Positions 1 to 9,362 of a stretch of 64,000 bases of DNA are shown here, piece after piece. The stretch covers positions 62,001-126,000 of the forward strand of contig NZ_JAVRIC010000004.1 in assembly GCF_031846245.1 (NCBI RefSeq), written 5' to 3'. This DNA comes from Banduia mediterranea (lineage in GTDB: Bacteria > Pseudomonadota > Gammaproteobacteria > Nevskiales > Nevskiaceae). The position numbers and the translations under genes are program-made. Within the stretch, counting starts at the first letter, position 1, and the number at the start of each line of letters is the position of its first letter. Below the pieces are notes generated by a model that was not told where the DNA came from, ran no database searches, and saw nothing but the letters and a program-made list of their open reading frames with translations.

Positions 1-918
1 CGCGCCAGCTATCACGCGATCATGCCGGACGGCGACGGCCCCAAGCTCGTCGAAGTCAACGCCAGCGGTCACGTTTGGACCGCGCTGATCGAGCGCGCCA
101 GCGAGCGCCGATCCGCGCCGTCCGGTGATCGCGGCTCGGCCGCTCGATTCAGCGCCTCCGGCCGCAGCCGCTCCGCGCTGCTGGCGGAGCCCTACGCGAT
201 CGCGCGGCCCTACATCAACGAGGAAGCCACCACGGCCGCGCAAGCCGCCGCGCGTGAACTGGACTTCAGCGGCTTCGCGCTCGACTGGCAGGTCGACGAC
301 TGGCTGATACCGGCCGGCGCCTGGCACTACGACCGCGAGACGCCGCTGTCCGCGATCACCAAGATCGCCGCGGCCTGCGGTGGCGTTGTGCAGTCGCATC
401 CCGAGGACGAGACCCTCATCGTCCGCCCGGCCTACGCCGTCGCGCCCTGGGCTTGGGACGGCGAGACGCCGAGTGTGATCATGGACGGCCAATCGCTCAT
501 CGAGATGGGCCGCGAGTGGCGCCCAGGCCCGCAGTACCTCGGCATCTACGTCAGCGGCGAATCTGACGGCGTGCTGGTCAACGTGATCCGGGACGGCAGC
601 GCCGGCAGCCCCTACGCGCAGATGATCGTCGACCCCCTGATCACCGCCACCGAGCCCGCCCGCGGTCGCGGCACCCGCGAAATCGCCGACAGCGAAAACC
701 AGACCCTTGAGCCCGTCGTGCTCCCGCTGCTGCCGGCCCCGGCCGGCCCTGGCGTGATCCAGCCCTGTGAGCTGGTGCAAGTCGAAGACCCCATCCACGG
801 CATCTACAAGGCGCAGGCCACCGGCGTCTCGATCAGCGCCAGCCTCGCCGGCGACGGCGCCGTCACCATCCGCCAGACCGTCGAACTGGCCAGGCACTAC
901 CCGGTGGACCTCACATGA
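1..918 (+). CDS. Phage tail protein, 3' part (partial)
   Basis: The reading frame is open from the first base of the window, so the gene starts upstream and only its last 305 or so codons are visible. The product resembles siphophage or Mu-like tail hub and baseplate proteins. It has a central segment (DWQVDDWLIPAG, then an ITKIAAACGG helix and IVRPAYAV.PW) typical of tail proteins annotated next to the tip of the phage tail. It has no signal peptide and no transmembrane segment. It overlaps the next small gene by 4 nt (ATGA), which indicates translational coupling inside a tail module. Membership of a phage tail cluster is fairly secure; the exact structural role is inferred. Confidence 0.6.
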   Translation, partial: RASYHAIMPDGDGPKLVEVNASGHVWTALIERASERRSAPSGDRGSAARFSASGRSRSALLAEPYAIARPYINEEATTAAQAAARELDFSGFALDWQVDDWLIPAGAWHYDRETPLSAITKIAAACGGVVQSHPEDETLIVRPAYAVAPWAWDGETPSVIMDGQSLIEMGREWRPGPQYLGIYVSGESDGVLVNVIRDGSAGSPYAQMIVDPLITATEPARGRGTREIADSENQTLEPVVLPLLPAPAGPGVIQPCELVQVEDPIHGIYKAQATGVSISASLAGDGAVTIRQTVELARHYPVDLT

Positions 919-1142
919 GCAACCTCTACCGCGAATTCCGCCGCCTGATTCCCCGCGAGCCGCTCCAGGTCGGCACCGTCACCGCCCACAACGCCGACGG
1001 CACCAGCGACGTTCAGCTCCCCGGTAACCAAACCGTCCGCGCCCGCGGCCAGGACGTGGCCATCGGCGGCAAGGCTTTCGTGCGCGCGGGGCAGATTGAG
1101 GGGGCAGCACCGAATTTACCGAGTTACAACATCACTGTCTGA
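915..1142 (+). CDS. Small phage tail-associated protein
   Basis: A 75-residue protein starting at an ATG that overlaps the stop codon of the tail gene. It opens MSNLYREFRRLIP and continues with a small beta-rich domain (VGTVTAHNADGTSDVQLPG, then VRARGQDVAIGGKAFVRAG) of the kind found as a tail accessory or spike-base OB-like protein in siphophage tail modules. Position and coupling argue that it is co-translated with the preceding gene. No enzymatic motif is visible. The gene ends 28 nt before the hairpin-rich leader of the downstream methylase. Function is inferred from context only. Confidence 0.55.
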   Translation: MSNLYREFRRLIPREPLQVGTVTAHNADGTSDVQLPGNQTVRARGQDVAIGGKAFVRAGQIEGAAPNLPSYNITV

Positions 1143-1170
1143 GATGTGCCACGAAGCAAAAAGAGGAAGC

Positions 1171-1291
1171 GACTGGACTGCGCGGCAACGCAGCCCAGCC
1201 GCCAACCCACCTGAGCTAGCAGGTGAGCCAGCCGAAGCTTCCCCGCCCGGTACCGAGCGGGGGAATGATCGCAGAAATAAGGAAGCTCACC
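1171..1291 (+). promoter_or_regulatory. Hairpin-rich leader RNA of the phage methylase gene
   Basis: Three consecutive hairpins precede the methylase start. The first is 1173-1176/1195-1198 plus 1178-1182/1189-1193 (CTGG-A-CTGCG with CGCAG-C-CCAG). The second is 1208-1213/1220-1225 (CACCTG/CAGGTG). The third is 1241-1246/1257-1262 (CCCCGC/GCGGGG). Alternative pairings would cover the translation start: 1222-1228 GGTGAGC is complementary to 1285-1291 GCTCACC just before the ATG, and 1237-1242 GCTTCC to 1281-1286 GGAAGC, the ribosome binding site. This looks like a cis-regulatory switch. Structured RNA candidates upstream of D12-class methylases have been described (the D12-methyl motif); identity with that motif is not established here. 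Confidence 0.5.
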
Positions 1292-2110
1292 ATGTCTTTA
1301 CCGATCATCCCGTGGATGGGCGGGAAGCGGCGCCTGCTGCCGACGATCCTGCCCTTGTTCCCGGATCACACGTGTTATGTCGAGGCCTTTGCTGGCGGTG
1401 CCGCCTGCCTGTTCGCAAAAGAGCGCGCCGAGTCGGAGATTCTGAACGACCTCAACGGAGAGTTGATCAACCTGTACCGCGTCGTGGCGAACCACCTCGA
1501 AGAGTTCGTGCGCCAGTTCAAATGGGCTTTAAGCAGCCGCCAAATGTTCGAATGGGAACGGTTAAAGAGACCGGAAACTCTCACAGACATCCAGCGCGCG
1601 GCGCGCTTCTACTACCTACAGCGTCTGTGTTTCGGAGGCAAGGTCACCGGGCAGACTTTCGGCACGTCCACGACCTCCGGGCCGCGGCTAAACCTGCTGA
1701 GGATAGAAGAAGAGTTGAGCGCGGCCCACTTGCGCTTGGATGGCGTCTACCTGGAGCACCTGCCTTGGCAGCGGGTAATCGAATGCTACGACCGACCGCA
1801 CACGCTTGTGTATTGTGATCCGCCGTATTGGGAGACAGCTGGCTACGGCACGGACTTTCCGATTGAGGAGTACGAGCTGATGGCGGAACTCGCGCGCACA
1901 ATGCAGGGCACGATGATCGTATCGGTCAACGATCACCCGGAGATGCGCAGGGTGTTTGCAGGCCTCCCAATGCGCGCGGTGCCTATCACCTACACGGTCG
2001 GCGGTGCCGACCGGCCTGCCGAACGGATGGAGTTGGTGATAGGGAACTGGCGAGGTGGCTGGCCAGAGCCCCGGCCGCTCACTCAACAATTCCGGATCGG
2101 GGAGTGGTAG
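1292..2110 (+). CDS. D12-class DNA adenine-N6 methyltransferase (phage-borne)
   Basis: A 272-residue SAM-dependent methyltransferase that modifies adenine N6 in DNA. The N-terminal WMGGKRRLL motif and the FAGGAA segment (around residue 30) form the SAM site. DLNGELINLYR follows, and the catalytic DPPYW motif lies near residue 173. A weaker upstream start at 1223 exists, but ATG 1292 has a GGAA ribosome binding site at 1281-1284 and places the conserved SAM motif at the usual distance from the N-terminus. Orphan methylases of this type are frequent accessory genes at the ends of prophages. No restriction endonuclease is adjacent, so protection of phage DNA is the more likely role. The target sequence cannot be read from the gene. 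Confidence 0.85.
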   Translation: MSLPIIPWMGGKRRLLPTILPLFPDHTCYVEAFAGGAACLFAKERAESEILNDLNGELINLYRVVANHLEEFVRQFKWALSSRQMFEWERLKRPETLTDIQRAARFYYLQRLCFGGKVTGQTFGTSTTSGPRLNLLRIEEELSAAHLRLDGVYLEHLPWQRVIECYDRPHTLVYCDPPYWETAGYGTDFPIEEYELMAELARTMQGTMIVSVNDHPEMRRVFAGLPMRAVPITYTVGGADRPAERMELVIGNWRGGWPEPRPLTQQFRIGEW

Positions 2111-2149
2111 CGCACCCCAAACCATCCGGTCGAGCGCCCCGAACCAACC

Positions 2150-2198
2150 GGCGCGTTACATCGATTGTTCGAGGGTTCGAATCCCCGATTGCGCCGCA
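2150..2198 (+). other. tRNA-like T-arm/acceptor fragment, candidate prophage attachment site
   Basis: Contains a T-arm-like sequence, TTCGAGGGTTCGAATCCC (2168-2185), followed by an acceptor-like GCGCC and GCA. No intact tRNA can be folded: only GGCGC (2150-2154) and GCGCC (2191-2195) pair around it, and D-arm and anticodon arm are missing. The same 18 bases occur in inverted orientation in the neighbouring tRNA-Ser gene (2245-2262). The fragment lies exactly where prophage genes give way to housekeeping genes. That fits a duplicated tRNA 3' end left by site-specific integration (attR), with the intact copy left of the window. Inference; the partner site is not visible. Confidence 0.4.
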
Positions 2199-2231
2199 CG
2201 ACTCAAACGTCGAGTTTCCGGCGATTGCATT

Positions 2232-2322
2232 TGGCGGAGAGAGAGGGATTCGAACCCTCGAAGAGCTTTTGGCCCTTACTCCCTTAGCAGGGGAGCGCCT
2301 TCGTCCACTCGGCCATCTCTCC
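2232..2322 (-). tRNA. tRNA-Ser (anticodon GCT)
   Basis: On the minus strand the sequence folds as a 91-nt class II tRNA. The acceptor stem is GGAGAGA (2322-2316) with TCTCTCC (2242-2236). The anticodon stem and loop is CTCCC-CTGCTAA-GGGAG, giving anticodon GCT. A long variable arm follows, then the T arm GAGGG-TTCGAAT-CCCTC. Discriminator G and an encoded CCA (2234-2232) complete the 3' end. It lies downstream of csrA on the same strand, the common arrangement in Gammaproteobacteria. The 3' end faces the prophage edge. Confidence 0.95.
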
Positions 2323-2514
2323 GGGACTTGGAGGCGACCGGCCGTGGATTCACGGGCTGGACCGCCAAAGAGGGCGAGAGAATACCGGACCGTCAGGGCC
2401 CGGTAAAGCAGGATGGGACCACAGGCGCAAAGCCGGAACGCGGAACAACGGCGAGCACAGCGCTGCCGCTCGTGCCGCCATCGCCTGACTGTCGCCCTCA
2501 GCGGCGGTATCGGC

Positions 2515-2709
2515 TCAGCCGCCCGTACCGGTCCCGGGCAGGGCTTCTTCGCGCTTGATACGCTCGAAAATCTCTTCGCGATGAACCGCTACGTTCTTTG
2601 GGGCATCCACGCCCAGGCGAACCTGATTTCCTTTGACGCCAAGGACCGTCACGGAAACCTCGTCACCGATCATGACAGTCTCGCCGACGCGCCTTGTCAA
2701 AATAAGCAT
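2515..2709 (-). CDS. csrA: Carbon storage regulator CsrA/RsmA
   Basis: A 64-residue RNA-binding dimer that represses or stabilises target mRNAs by binding GGA motifs near ribosome binding sites. The sequence starts [16 protein letters not shown], carries the conserved [13 protein letters not shown] core, and ends in an EEI-FERI helix with a Gly-rich tail, at the normal family length. The start at 2709 has a GGAGTGA ribosome binding site 6-7 nt upstream. It is the last protein gene of the alaS-lysC-csrA run, about 100 nt after lysC, and is followed by tRNA-Ser. That order is conserved in pseudomonads and relatives. Confidence 0.97.
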   Translation of the reverse strand: MLILTRRVGETVMIGDEVSVTVLGVKGNQVRLGVDAPKNVAVHREEIFERIKREEALPGTGTGG

Positions 2710-2815
2710 CCATTCACTCCTTCCATTAGAGCCGGCAGGATGGTTCTTGGACCCCTCGATCTCAATCCTGTTCCGCGCACTATTGCCATACGGGGAAACA
2801 ATGTTGTAACCCACG

Positions 2816-4045
2816 TCACCCCGAAAGGGGTGCGCTTTCCAGCCGAAAGGACGTATGCAGCGTCCGAACGGCAAGTTCGAGGTACTTGTCTTCGATGACA
2901 ACGGAGATCTTGATCTCCGATGTGGAGATCATGCGGATGTTGATGCCTTCCGCCGCGAGGGCCTTGAACATCTGCGAGGCGATGCCGGCGTGACTGCGCA
3001 TGCCGACGCCGACCAAGGACACCTTGACGATGTCCTGCGCGGTGCGCACTCCGGCCGCGCCGAGTTCGCGCGCAACGCCTTCGACGATTTCCACGGCCCG
3101 CTCGACGTCGTTGCGATGCACGGTGAACGTGAAGTCCGTGGTCGAATCGCCCGCGACGTTCTGCACGATCATGTCGATCTCGATGTTGGCCTCGCCGACC
3201 GGCCCCAGAATCGCGGCGGCGATGCCGGGCCTGTCGGGCACGCCGACCATGGTGATCTGCGCTTCGTCGCGATTGAAGGCGATACCGGAGATCAGCGGTT
3301 CTTCCATACCAGAATCCTCAAGCGTGATGAGCGTGCCGGGGCCGTCCTCGAACGTGGACAGGACGCGTAGCGGCACCTTGTACTTACCGGCGAATTCGAC
3401 TGACCGTATCTGCAGTATCTTGGACCCGAGGCTGGCCATTTCCAGCATTTCCTCGAAAGTGATCCGGTCCAGACGGCGCGCGCGCGGTTCGACGCGCGGA
3501 TCGGTGGTGTAGACCCCATCGACATCAGTGTAGATCTGACACTCGTCGGCCCCGAGCGCCGCCGCCAGCGCCACGCCGGTGGTGTCCGAGCCGCCGCGCC
3601 CCAGCGTGGTGACGCTGCCGGTGTCGGCCACGCCCTGGAAGCCTGCGACCACTGGAACGACCCCCGCCTTGCAGTCGGCCAGCAAACGCTCCGTGTCGAT
3701 GCTCTGGATGCGAGCCTTGCCATGCGCATCATCCGTGCGGATCGCGACCTGGCGGCCGGTGTACGACCGTGCCGGAACTCCCGCCTTTTCCAGCGCAAGC
3801 GCCAGCAAGCCGGTCGAAATCTGTTCTCCCGAGGAGATGATCTGGTCGTATTCGCGCGGATTGCCGCGCGGTGCGATGGAACGGGCGAGCTTGAGCAGAC
3901 GGTCGGTCTCGCCGGACATGGCGGAGACCACGACCACCACCTGATGACCTTTGTCGCGCCAGCTGGCGACCTTGCCGGCGACGTGCTCGATACGCTCGAC
4001 CGAGCCCATCGAGGTGCCGCCGTATTTCTGGACGATTAGAGCCAT
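2816..4045 (-). CDS. lysC: Aspartate kinase
   Basis: Phosphorylates aspartate, the first step of lysine, threonine and methionine synthesis. The 409-residue protein has the N-terminal KYGGTSMGS nucleotide-binding motif, an amino acid kinase domain to about residue 240, then two ACT domains (about 265-335 and 345-409) that bind effector amino acids. The size matches monofunctional, lysine/threonine-regulated aspartokinases. It lies 41 nt after alaS and upstream of csrA on the same strand, so co-transcription is likely. No leader or riboswitch is visible in the short gap. Confidence 0.96.
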   Translation of the reverse strand: MALIVQKYGGTSMGSVERIEHVAGKVASWRDKGHQVVVVVSAMSGETDRLLKLARSIAPRGNPREYDQIISSGEQISTGLLALALEKAGVPARSYTGRQVAIRTDDAHGKARIQSIDTERLLADCKAGVVPVVAGFQGVADTGSVTTLGRGGSDTTGVALAAALGADECQIYTDVDGVYTTDPRVEPRARRLDRITFEEMLEMASLGSKILQIRSVEFAGKYKVPLRVLSTFEDGPGTLITLEDSGMEEPLISGIAFNRDEAQITMVGVPDRPGIAAAILGPVGEANIEIDMIVQNVAGDSTTDFTFTVHRNDVERAVEIVEGVARELGAAGVRTAQDIVKVSLVGVGMRSHAGIASQMFKALAAEGINIRMISTSEIKISVVIEDKYLELAVRTLHTSFRLESAPLSG

Positions 4046-4086
4046 GGTTCCCTGGGAAATTTGGACGCCTGCGGTTTACGGCAGGC

Positions 4087-6732
4087 TTAGGCGCCGAGCT
4101 TGCCGGCAACGAAGGCGTGCACGGATTTCAGCGCGGCCGGCAATTTGTCGGGCTCGCTGCCGCCGGCCTGGGCCATGTCCGGCCGACCACCGCCCTTGCC
4201 GCCGACCTGCGACGCCACGAAGTTGACGAGTTCGCCGGCCTTGAGCCGTGCCGTCAGGTCCTGGGTGACGCCGGTCAGCAGCGTGACCTTGCCGTCCGTG
4301 GCCTGGCCCAACACCACGATACCCGAACCGAGCTTGTTCTTGAGCTGATCCATCAATCCACGCAGACCGGCCACGTCCAGCCCTTCGACCTGCTGCACCA
4401 GCAGCTTGGCGCCAGCGACATCCTGCGCCTGCGAAGCGAGATCGCCGCCCTGTTGGCTGGTGAGCTTCTGTCTGGCTTGAGCCAGTTCCTTTTCGAGCGC
4501 ACGACTGCGGTCGAGTTGCTGGGCCAGCTTGGCGGCCAGTTCGTCGCGCGGCGCCTTGAGCAGAGCCGCCGCCTCGCTCAGCTTCCGATCCAGACCGCGC
4601 AGATAACTCAGTGCGTTAAGGCCGGTGACCGCTTCGATGCGACGTACACCGGCGGCCACGCCGGCCTCGGCGACGATCTTGAACAGGCCGATGTCGCCGC
4701 TGCGCGCCACATGCGTGCCGCCGCACAATTCGGTGGAGAAACTGTTGCCGGCCGGTCCGAACGACAGCACGCGCACGACATCGCCGTATTTTTCGCCGAA
4801 CAGCACGATCGCGCCACGGTCCACGGCCTCCTGATAGCCACACAACTGGGTCTCGGCCGCGACATTGGCCAGAACCTGGCGGTTGACCTGATCCTCGATC
4901 GCGGTGATTTCCTCGGGCGTGACAGCCTGGAAATGCGAAAAATCGAAGCGCAGCCGGTCCGCCGCCACCAGGGATCCCTTCTGCGCGACGTGCGTACCCA
5001 GGGTCTCGCGCAGAGCCGCATGCAGTAGATGCGTCGCCGAATGATTGCGCATGATCGCATGGCGGCGCTCATGGTCGATCTCGGCCTTGACGTTGTCACC
5101 GACCGTCAGGGTGCCGGATTCCAGCGTGCCGATGTGACCCGGCGTGCCGGGCTTGAGCGCCCGCGTGTCGTTCACCGCGAAACGCAAACCGGGTGCGGCG
5201 ATCACGCCGGTGTCGCCCACCTGACCACCGGATTCGGCGTAGAACGGCGTCTTGTCGAGAAACACCACGGCGCTTTCGCCGGCCTGCAATTGTCCGACGG
5301 GCGCGCCGTCACACAGGATCGCCAGCACCTTGGCGCCGCGCATGGTCTCGGTGTAGCCGGTGAATTCGGATTCCACGTCGATCACCGAGACTTCGACATT
5401 GCCGGCGCCGAAGCTGCTGGCGGCGCGCGACTGCTCGCGCTGGCCCTGCATCTCGCGCTCGAAGCCGTCTAGGTCGATCGTGATCTTGCGTTCGCGCGCG
5501 ATGTCCGCGGTCAGGTCCACCGGAAAGCCGTAGGTGTCGTAAAGCTTGAATACGGTGTTGCCGGAAATGCCTTGCGGGCTGGCCTCGATCGCGTCCTCGA
5601 GCAGGCGCATGCCCTTTTCCAGGGTCTGCGCGAAGCTGTCCTCCTCCTGCCGGATCACACGCTCCAGATAATCGCGCTTTTCCTTGAGTTCCGGATACGC
5701 GTCGCCCATGACGGCGGCCAGCGGTGCCACCAGCCTGTAGAAAAAGGCGTCTTCGAGGCCCAGCTTGTAACCGTGGCGGATCGCGCGACGCATGATGCGA
5801 CGCAGGACATAGCCCCGGCCCTCATTGGAAGGCACCACACCGTCGGTGATCAGGAAACAGGTGGCACGGATGTGGTCGGCCACGACTTTCAGCGACGCAT
5901 CGCCGAGATCCCCGGTTCCGGCCAGGCCCGCCACGGCCCGGATCAGTGTCTGGAAGATGTCGATATCGTAATTGTTGTGCACGCCCTGCATCAGCGCGCA
6001 GATGCGCTCCAGGCCCATGCCGGTGTCCACCGAGGGCTTGGGCAGCGGCGTCAGCGTGCCGTCGGCGGCGCGCTCGAACTGCATGAACACCAGATTCCAA
6101 ATCTCGATCCAGCGGTCACCGTCCTCTTCCGGGGAGCCGGGCGGACCGCCCCAGATGCCAAGCGACCCGTCCGGATCATGGTCGTAGAAGATCTCGGAGC
6201 AGGGTCCGCAGGGGCCGGTATCGCCCATCTGCCAGAAGTTGTCCGAACCGCCGCCCGGCTTGTCACCGATGCGCACGATACGATCCACGGGCACGCCGAT
6301 CTCATTCTTCCAGATGCCGTAGGCCTCATCGTCGGAGGCATAGACGGTGACCAACAGGCGATCCGGTGAAATGCCGAGCCAAGCGGCACCGGTGAGGAAC
6401 TCCCAGGCAAAGCCGATGGCATCGCGCTTGAAGTAATCACCGAAACTGAAATTGCCGAGCATTTCGAAGAACGTATGATGGCGCGCGGTATAGCCCACGT
6501 TCTCCAGATCGTTGTGCTTGCCGCCGGCGCGCACACAGCGCTGCGAGGACACTGCGCGCTTGTAGCCACGCGGCTCACGCCCGAGGAACACGTCCTTGAA
6601 CTGCACCATCCCGGCATTCGTGAACAACAGCGTGGGGTCGTTTGCGGGCACGAGCGAACTCGAAGGCACCACGGCATGACCGTGCGCTTCGAAGTAGGCC
6701 AGAAATCTGGCTCGCAGAGTGTTGCTGTCCAT
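4087..6732 (-). CDS. alaS: Alanine-tRNA ligase
   Basis: Charges tRNA-Ala and edits mischarged Ser/Gly. At 881 residues it is nearly the length of the E. coli enzyme. The catalytic domain begins with SSSLVP and [17 protein letters not shown]. The editing domain carries [11 protein letters not shown] (around residue 562) and [13 protein letters not shown] (around 667), the zinc-binding and proofreading motifs. A C-Ala coiled-coil and [15 protein letters not shown] segment close the protein. It is first in the alaS-lysC-csrA run. The gap to recX upstream is occupied by a degenerate hydrolase fragment. Confidence 0.98.
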   Translation of the reverse strand: MDSNTLRARFLAYFEAHGHAVVPSSSLVPANDPTLLFTNAGMVQFKDVFLGREPRGYKRAVSSQRCVRAGGKHNDLENVGYTARHHTFFEMLGNFSFGDYFKRDAIGFAWEFLTGAAWLGISPDRLLVTVYASDDEAYGIWKNEIGVPVDRIVRIGDKPGGGSDNFWQMGDTGPCGPCSEIFYDHDPDGSLGIWGGPPGSPEEDGDRWIEIWNLVFMQFERAADGTLTPLPKPSVDTGMGLERICALMQGVHNNYDIDIFQTLIRAVAGLAGTGDLGDASLKVVADHIRATCFLITDGVVPSNEGRGYVLRRIMRRAIRHGYKLGLEDAFFYRLVAPLAAVMGDAYPELKEKRDYLERVIRQEEDSFAQTLEKGMRLLEDAIEASPQGISGNTVFKLYDTYGFPVDLTADIARERKITIDLDGFEREMQGQREQSRAASSFGAGNVEVSVIDVESEFTGYTETMRGAKVLAILCDGAPVGQLQAGESAVVFLDKTPFYAESGGQVGDTGVIAAPGLRFAVNDTRALKPGTPGHIGTLESGTLTVGDNVKAEIDHERRHAIMRNHSATHLLHAALRETLGTHVAQKGSLVAADRLRFDFSHFQAVTPEEITAIEDQVNRQVLANVAAETQLCGYQEAVDRGAIVLFGEKYGDVVRVLSFGPAGNSFSTELCGGTHVARSGDIGLFKIVAEAGVAAGVRRIEAVTGLNALSYLRGLDRKLSEAAALLKAPRDELAAKLAQQLDRSRALEKELAQARQKLTSQQGGDLASQAQDVAGAKLLVQQVEGLDVAGLRGLMDQLKNKLGSGIVVLGQATDGKVTLLTGVTQDLTARLKAGELVNFVASQVGGKGGGRPDMAQAGGSEPDKLPAALKSVHAFVAGKLGA

Positions 6733-6800
6733 CGGCGGTCGGGCCGCGCAGGCGGCCTGGGAAAAAGGGCGGCAATATTAACGGAGCGCTTGTCGGACCG

Positions 6801-7025
6801 CTATTGCAGCTTCGGCGAACACTTGATCTCGACCCGATTTCGGCGGCCTTCTCGGCGGCGGCAATCGGAATCAGGCTGTCCTGGCGTGCCACGAATATCT
6901 GCACCGGCACCTTGATCGCAGCGACCTCGGTGGTCGGGCGATACAGGCCGATAAAGGTCGGCGGAAAGCCGATCACCGCGAACCGGGAAATTCAGCGATT
7001 CAAGCTTGAAGCCGGCGGCGCTCAT
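6801..7025 (-). pseudogene. Collapsed alpha/beta-hydrolase remnant
   Basis: The minus strand starts like an alpha/beta-hydrolase (residues FPVRGDRLSADLYRP in the frame opening at 7025). Around 6945 the match moves to another frame that reads like the C-terminal part of such an enzyme (VPVQIFVARQDSLIPIAAAE, containing the strand that carries the catalytic Asp). The reading then returns to the first frame to end at 6801. About 150-200 internal residues, including any nucleophile elbow, are missing. The simplest reading is a gene joined end to end by a large internal deletion with frameshift. It lies between alaS and recX, where intact relatives normally have nothing or a small gene. Confidence 0.5.
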
Positions 7026-7058
7026 GATGCTTCCTTGCGGTTGTGAAACGGTCGCGGC

Positions 7059-7532
7059 CTAGTCCGAAACGGGCGGATCGCCCTTGAGCACGCTACGAAT
7101 ATGGTCAGACTGGAATCCGCGCATTCGCAGATAGCTGTACTGCTTCTGCCACTCCTTGGCATTGCCCGGCGCCGCGAAGCGGCGCGCGTGTGTTTCGTAA
7201 GCCAGCTGTAGCCAGTCGCATTCGATCTCGGCGAACGCGGCGCGCACCAGTGCCGAATCCACGCCCGACTGTTCCAGCTCGGCCTCGATACGCAGCGGGC
7301 CGTAGCCCTGCATGACCCGCTGACGCACCATCGATTCGGCGTAGCGCTGATCGGATTGCCAGCCATCATCGGCGAGTTCGTTGACCGCCTTGTCGGCCTC
7401 GGCTTCGTCCACGCCGCGCCAGGCCAGCTTGCGCTTGAGTTCGACCGCGGAGTGCTCGCGCCGCGCCAGCAGGCGCACGGCGCGGCCCTTGGTCGATAGC
7501 GGCGGGCGGCCGCGTTTAGGCGGCTTCTCCAC
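7059..7532 (-). CDS. recX: Regulatory protein RecX
   Basis: A 157-residue RecX-family protein that caps RecA filaments and restrains their extension. It consists of repeated three-helix modules ([19 protein letters not shown]-type, then [23 protein letters not shown]). The family signatures G-YGP-RI and the [13 protein letters not shown] segment are visible. Its start lies inside the 3' end of recA (17-nt overlap), so translation is probably coupled and RecX level follows RecA induction. The N-terminus is slightly extended and basic ([13 protein letters not shown]). Confidence 0.93.
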   Translation of the reverse strand: MEKPPKRGRPPLSTKGRAVRLLARREHSAVELKRKLAWRGVDEAEADKAVNELADDGWQSDQRYAESMVRQRVMQGYGPLRIEAELEQSGVDSALVRAAFAEIECDWLQLAYETHARRFAAPGNAKEWQKQYSYLRMRGFQSDHIRSVLKGDPPVSD

Positions 7533-8535
7533 TGCTCGGCTTGCGTGGCGGCAACAGCAGTTCGCGCAGCTTGGTTTCGATTTCCTCAGCGATGGCGGGG
7601 TTGTCCTTGAGGAACTGCTTGGAGTTTTCCTTGCCCTGCCCGATCTTCTCGCCGTTGTAGGCGTACCAGGCTCCGGACTTGTCGACCAGCCTGTTGGCCA
7701 CGCCGAGTTCGATCAATTCGCCGTAACGCGAGATGCCTTCGTTGTAGAGGATTTCGAAGAAGGCTTCGCGGAATGGCGGCGCCACCTTGTTCTTGACGAT
7801 CTTGACCTTGGTTTCGTTGCCGACCACTTCGTCCGCGCGCTTGATCGCGCCGATACGGCGAATGTCGAGACGTACCGAGGAATAGAACTTGAGCGCATTG
7901 CCGCCGGTCGTGGTTTCCGGGCTTCCGAACATCACGCCGATCTTCATGCGGATCTGGTTGATGAAGATCACCATGGTGTTCGACTTCTGGATATTGGCGG
8001 TGAGCTTGCGCAGCGCCTGGCTCATCAGTCGTGCCTGCAGACCCGGCAACTGGTCGCCCATCTCGCCCTCGATCTCGGCCTTGGGCGTCAACGCCGCCAC
8101 CGAATCGATCACGACGATGTCGACAGCGGCCGAGCGCACCAGCATGTCGGTGATCTCCAGCGCCTGCTCACCGGTGTCCGGCTGCGAAATCAGCAGGTCA
8201 TCAATGTTGACGCCGAGCTTCTTGGCATAACCGGTATCGAGCGCATGTTCGGCGTCCACGAATGCGGCCACGCCGCCGAGCTTCTGGATTTCCGAAACCA
8301 CATGCAGGGTCAGCGTGGTCTTGCCCGAGGACTCCGGGCCGTAGATTTCGATCACACGACCGCGAGGCAGGCCGCCGATACCCAGAGCCACGTCCAGCGC
8401 CAGCGATCCGGTAGAGACCGATTCGATGTCGCGCGGCGCCTCCTTGCTGCCCATGCGCATGACCGCACCCTTGCCGAACTGGCGTTCGATCTGTCCGAGA
8501 GCGGCTTCAAGGGCTTTCTTGCGATTGTCGTCCAT
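7516..8535 (-). CDS. recA: Recombinase RecA
   Basis: A 339-residue recombinase that forms ATP-dependent filaments on single-stranded DNA, promotes strand exchange and stimulates LexA self-cleavage. Visible are the Walker A motif [10 protein letters not shown] (around residue 66), the invariant [12 protein letters not shown]-type L1/L2 region and the [12 protein letters not shown] segment. The C-terminus ends with an unusual [11 protein letters not shown] tail rather than the acidic tail of the E. coli protein. The start ATG at 8535 has an AGGA site about 13 nt upstream. Followed by the overlapping recX. Confidence 0.98.
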   Translation of the reverse strand: MDDNRKKALEAALGQIERQFGKGAVMRMGSKEAPRDIESVSTGSLALDVALGIGGLPRGRVIEIYGPESSGKTTLTLHVVSEIQKLGGVAAFVDAEHALDTGYAKKLGVNIDDLLISQPDTGEQALEITDMLVRSAAVDIVVIDSVAALTPKAEIEGEMGDQLPGLQARLMSQALRKLTANIQKSNTMVIFINQIRMKIGVMFGSPETTTGGNALKFYSSVRLDIRRIGAIKRADEVVGNETKVKIVKNKVAPPFREAFFEILYNEGISRYGELIELGVANRLVDKSGAWYAYNGEKIGQGKENSKQFLKDNPAIAEEIETKLRELLLPPRKPSSGEAA

Positions 8536-8828
8536 CGAGTCTGGTAATTCCTGTGTGAAATCCTGGGGCGGCGCGCTTCGAGGCGATGCGCGACCGAATC
8601 CGGGAATTATCCCACAGCGTCCGCCGGAGGACAGCGCCGGAGCGGCCCGATTGCGCCCAAATCACGTAAAGTCCGGCTCTGCTGACAGTTTTCGTTGCGG
8701 CTGAAAATTCCGGGCGCCCTCCTTGAATAATTCCCGATATTCGCCTCGGTCTCCCGAAATTTTCATCTCACAGGACCAAACCCTCGCTGCGACCCCTTAA
8801 GTTCCGGCAGGCTGCTAGTTCCGCAACT
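8536..8828 (-). promoter_or_regulatory. recA upstream region (no gene found)
   Basis: About 290 bp between recA and thpR, both on the minus strand. It must carry the recA promoter. A GATAAT hexamer on the minus strand near 8608 is a possible -10 element, with no convincing -35. No CTGT-N8-ACAG SOS box was found by eye, so LexA control would need another operator type. No reading frame with protein-like composition and no clear terminator for the thpR side were seen. Confidence 0.3.
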
Positions 8829-9362
8829 TCAGTCGCTGACCGGCGCCAGCGACCAGGCGCCGATCACGGTATAGGCCGGTGCGCGCCCGCGCCGGCTTTC
8901 CACCAGCACGTATTCCGAGACCGGCCAGTGCAGCGGCGGGTAATCCGGCAGCACCGGCGGCTCGCGCAGCCCCCGAGCCAGCGTGACATGCGGTCGGAAC
9001 GATTCGCCCCGCAGCGCGAAGCCCTGTGTCCGCAGCCGCTGACGCAATCCGGTATTCAGCGCGAACAATGCCGGCGGTGCATCGACACAACCCAGCCAGC
9101 CGACCTCGGCACGCGGGAAGTGTCCGCAACCGGCGAGCGACAGTTCGAACGGCGCCACTCTCAACGACGCCGCCACCGACCGAACGGCATCGACGCGCTC
9201 CGCTGGCACGTCGCCCAGAAACACCAGCGTCAGATGCAGATGCGCTGCCGGTACCCGACGCGCACCGCGCGGCCAATCCGCGGTCGCCGAGATCGCCGCG
9301 ATTTGCTGGCGCAGCGCCTCGTCGGGCCACAACGCGAAGAACAGGCGCCGGTGCTCAGCCAT
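8829..9362 (-). CDS. thpR: RNA 2',3'-cyclic phosphodiesterase (2'-5' RNA ligase family)
   Basis: A 177-residue member of the 2H phosphoesterase family, which hydrolyses or forms 2',3'-cyclic phosphate and 2'-5' linkages in RNA. The two diagnostic H-x-T-x motifs are at residues 43-46 (HLTL) and 125-128 (HVTL), at the usual spacing. The N-terminus (RRLFFALWPDEALR) is typical of the family. It overlaps the 3' end of pncC by 8 nt and is therefore probably translated with it. The physiological substrate in bacteria remains uncertain for the family as a whole. Confidence 0.9.
   Translation of the reverse strand: MAEHRRLFFALWPDEALRQQIAAISATADWPRGARRVPAAHLHLTLVFLGDVPAERVDAVRSVAASLRVAPFELSLAGCGHFPRAEVGWLGCVDAPPALFALNTGLRQRLRTQGFALRGESFRPHVTLARGLREPPVLPDYPPLHWPVSEYVLVESRRGRAPAYTVIGAWSLAPVSD

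Noticed and set aside
8536-8828. SOS box upstream of recA
   Set aside because: No CTG-N10-CAG-type palindrome with acceptable match was found; short CTG and CAG words nearby are not symmetrically arranged.
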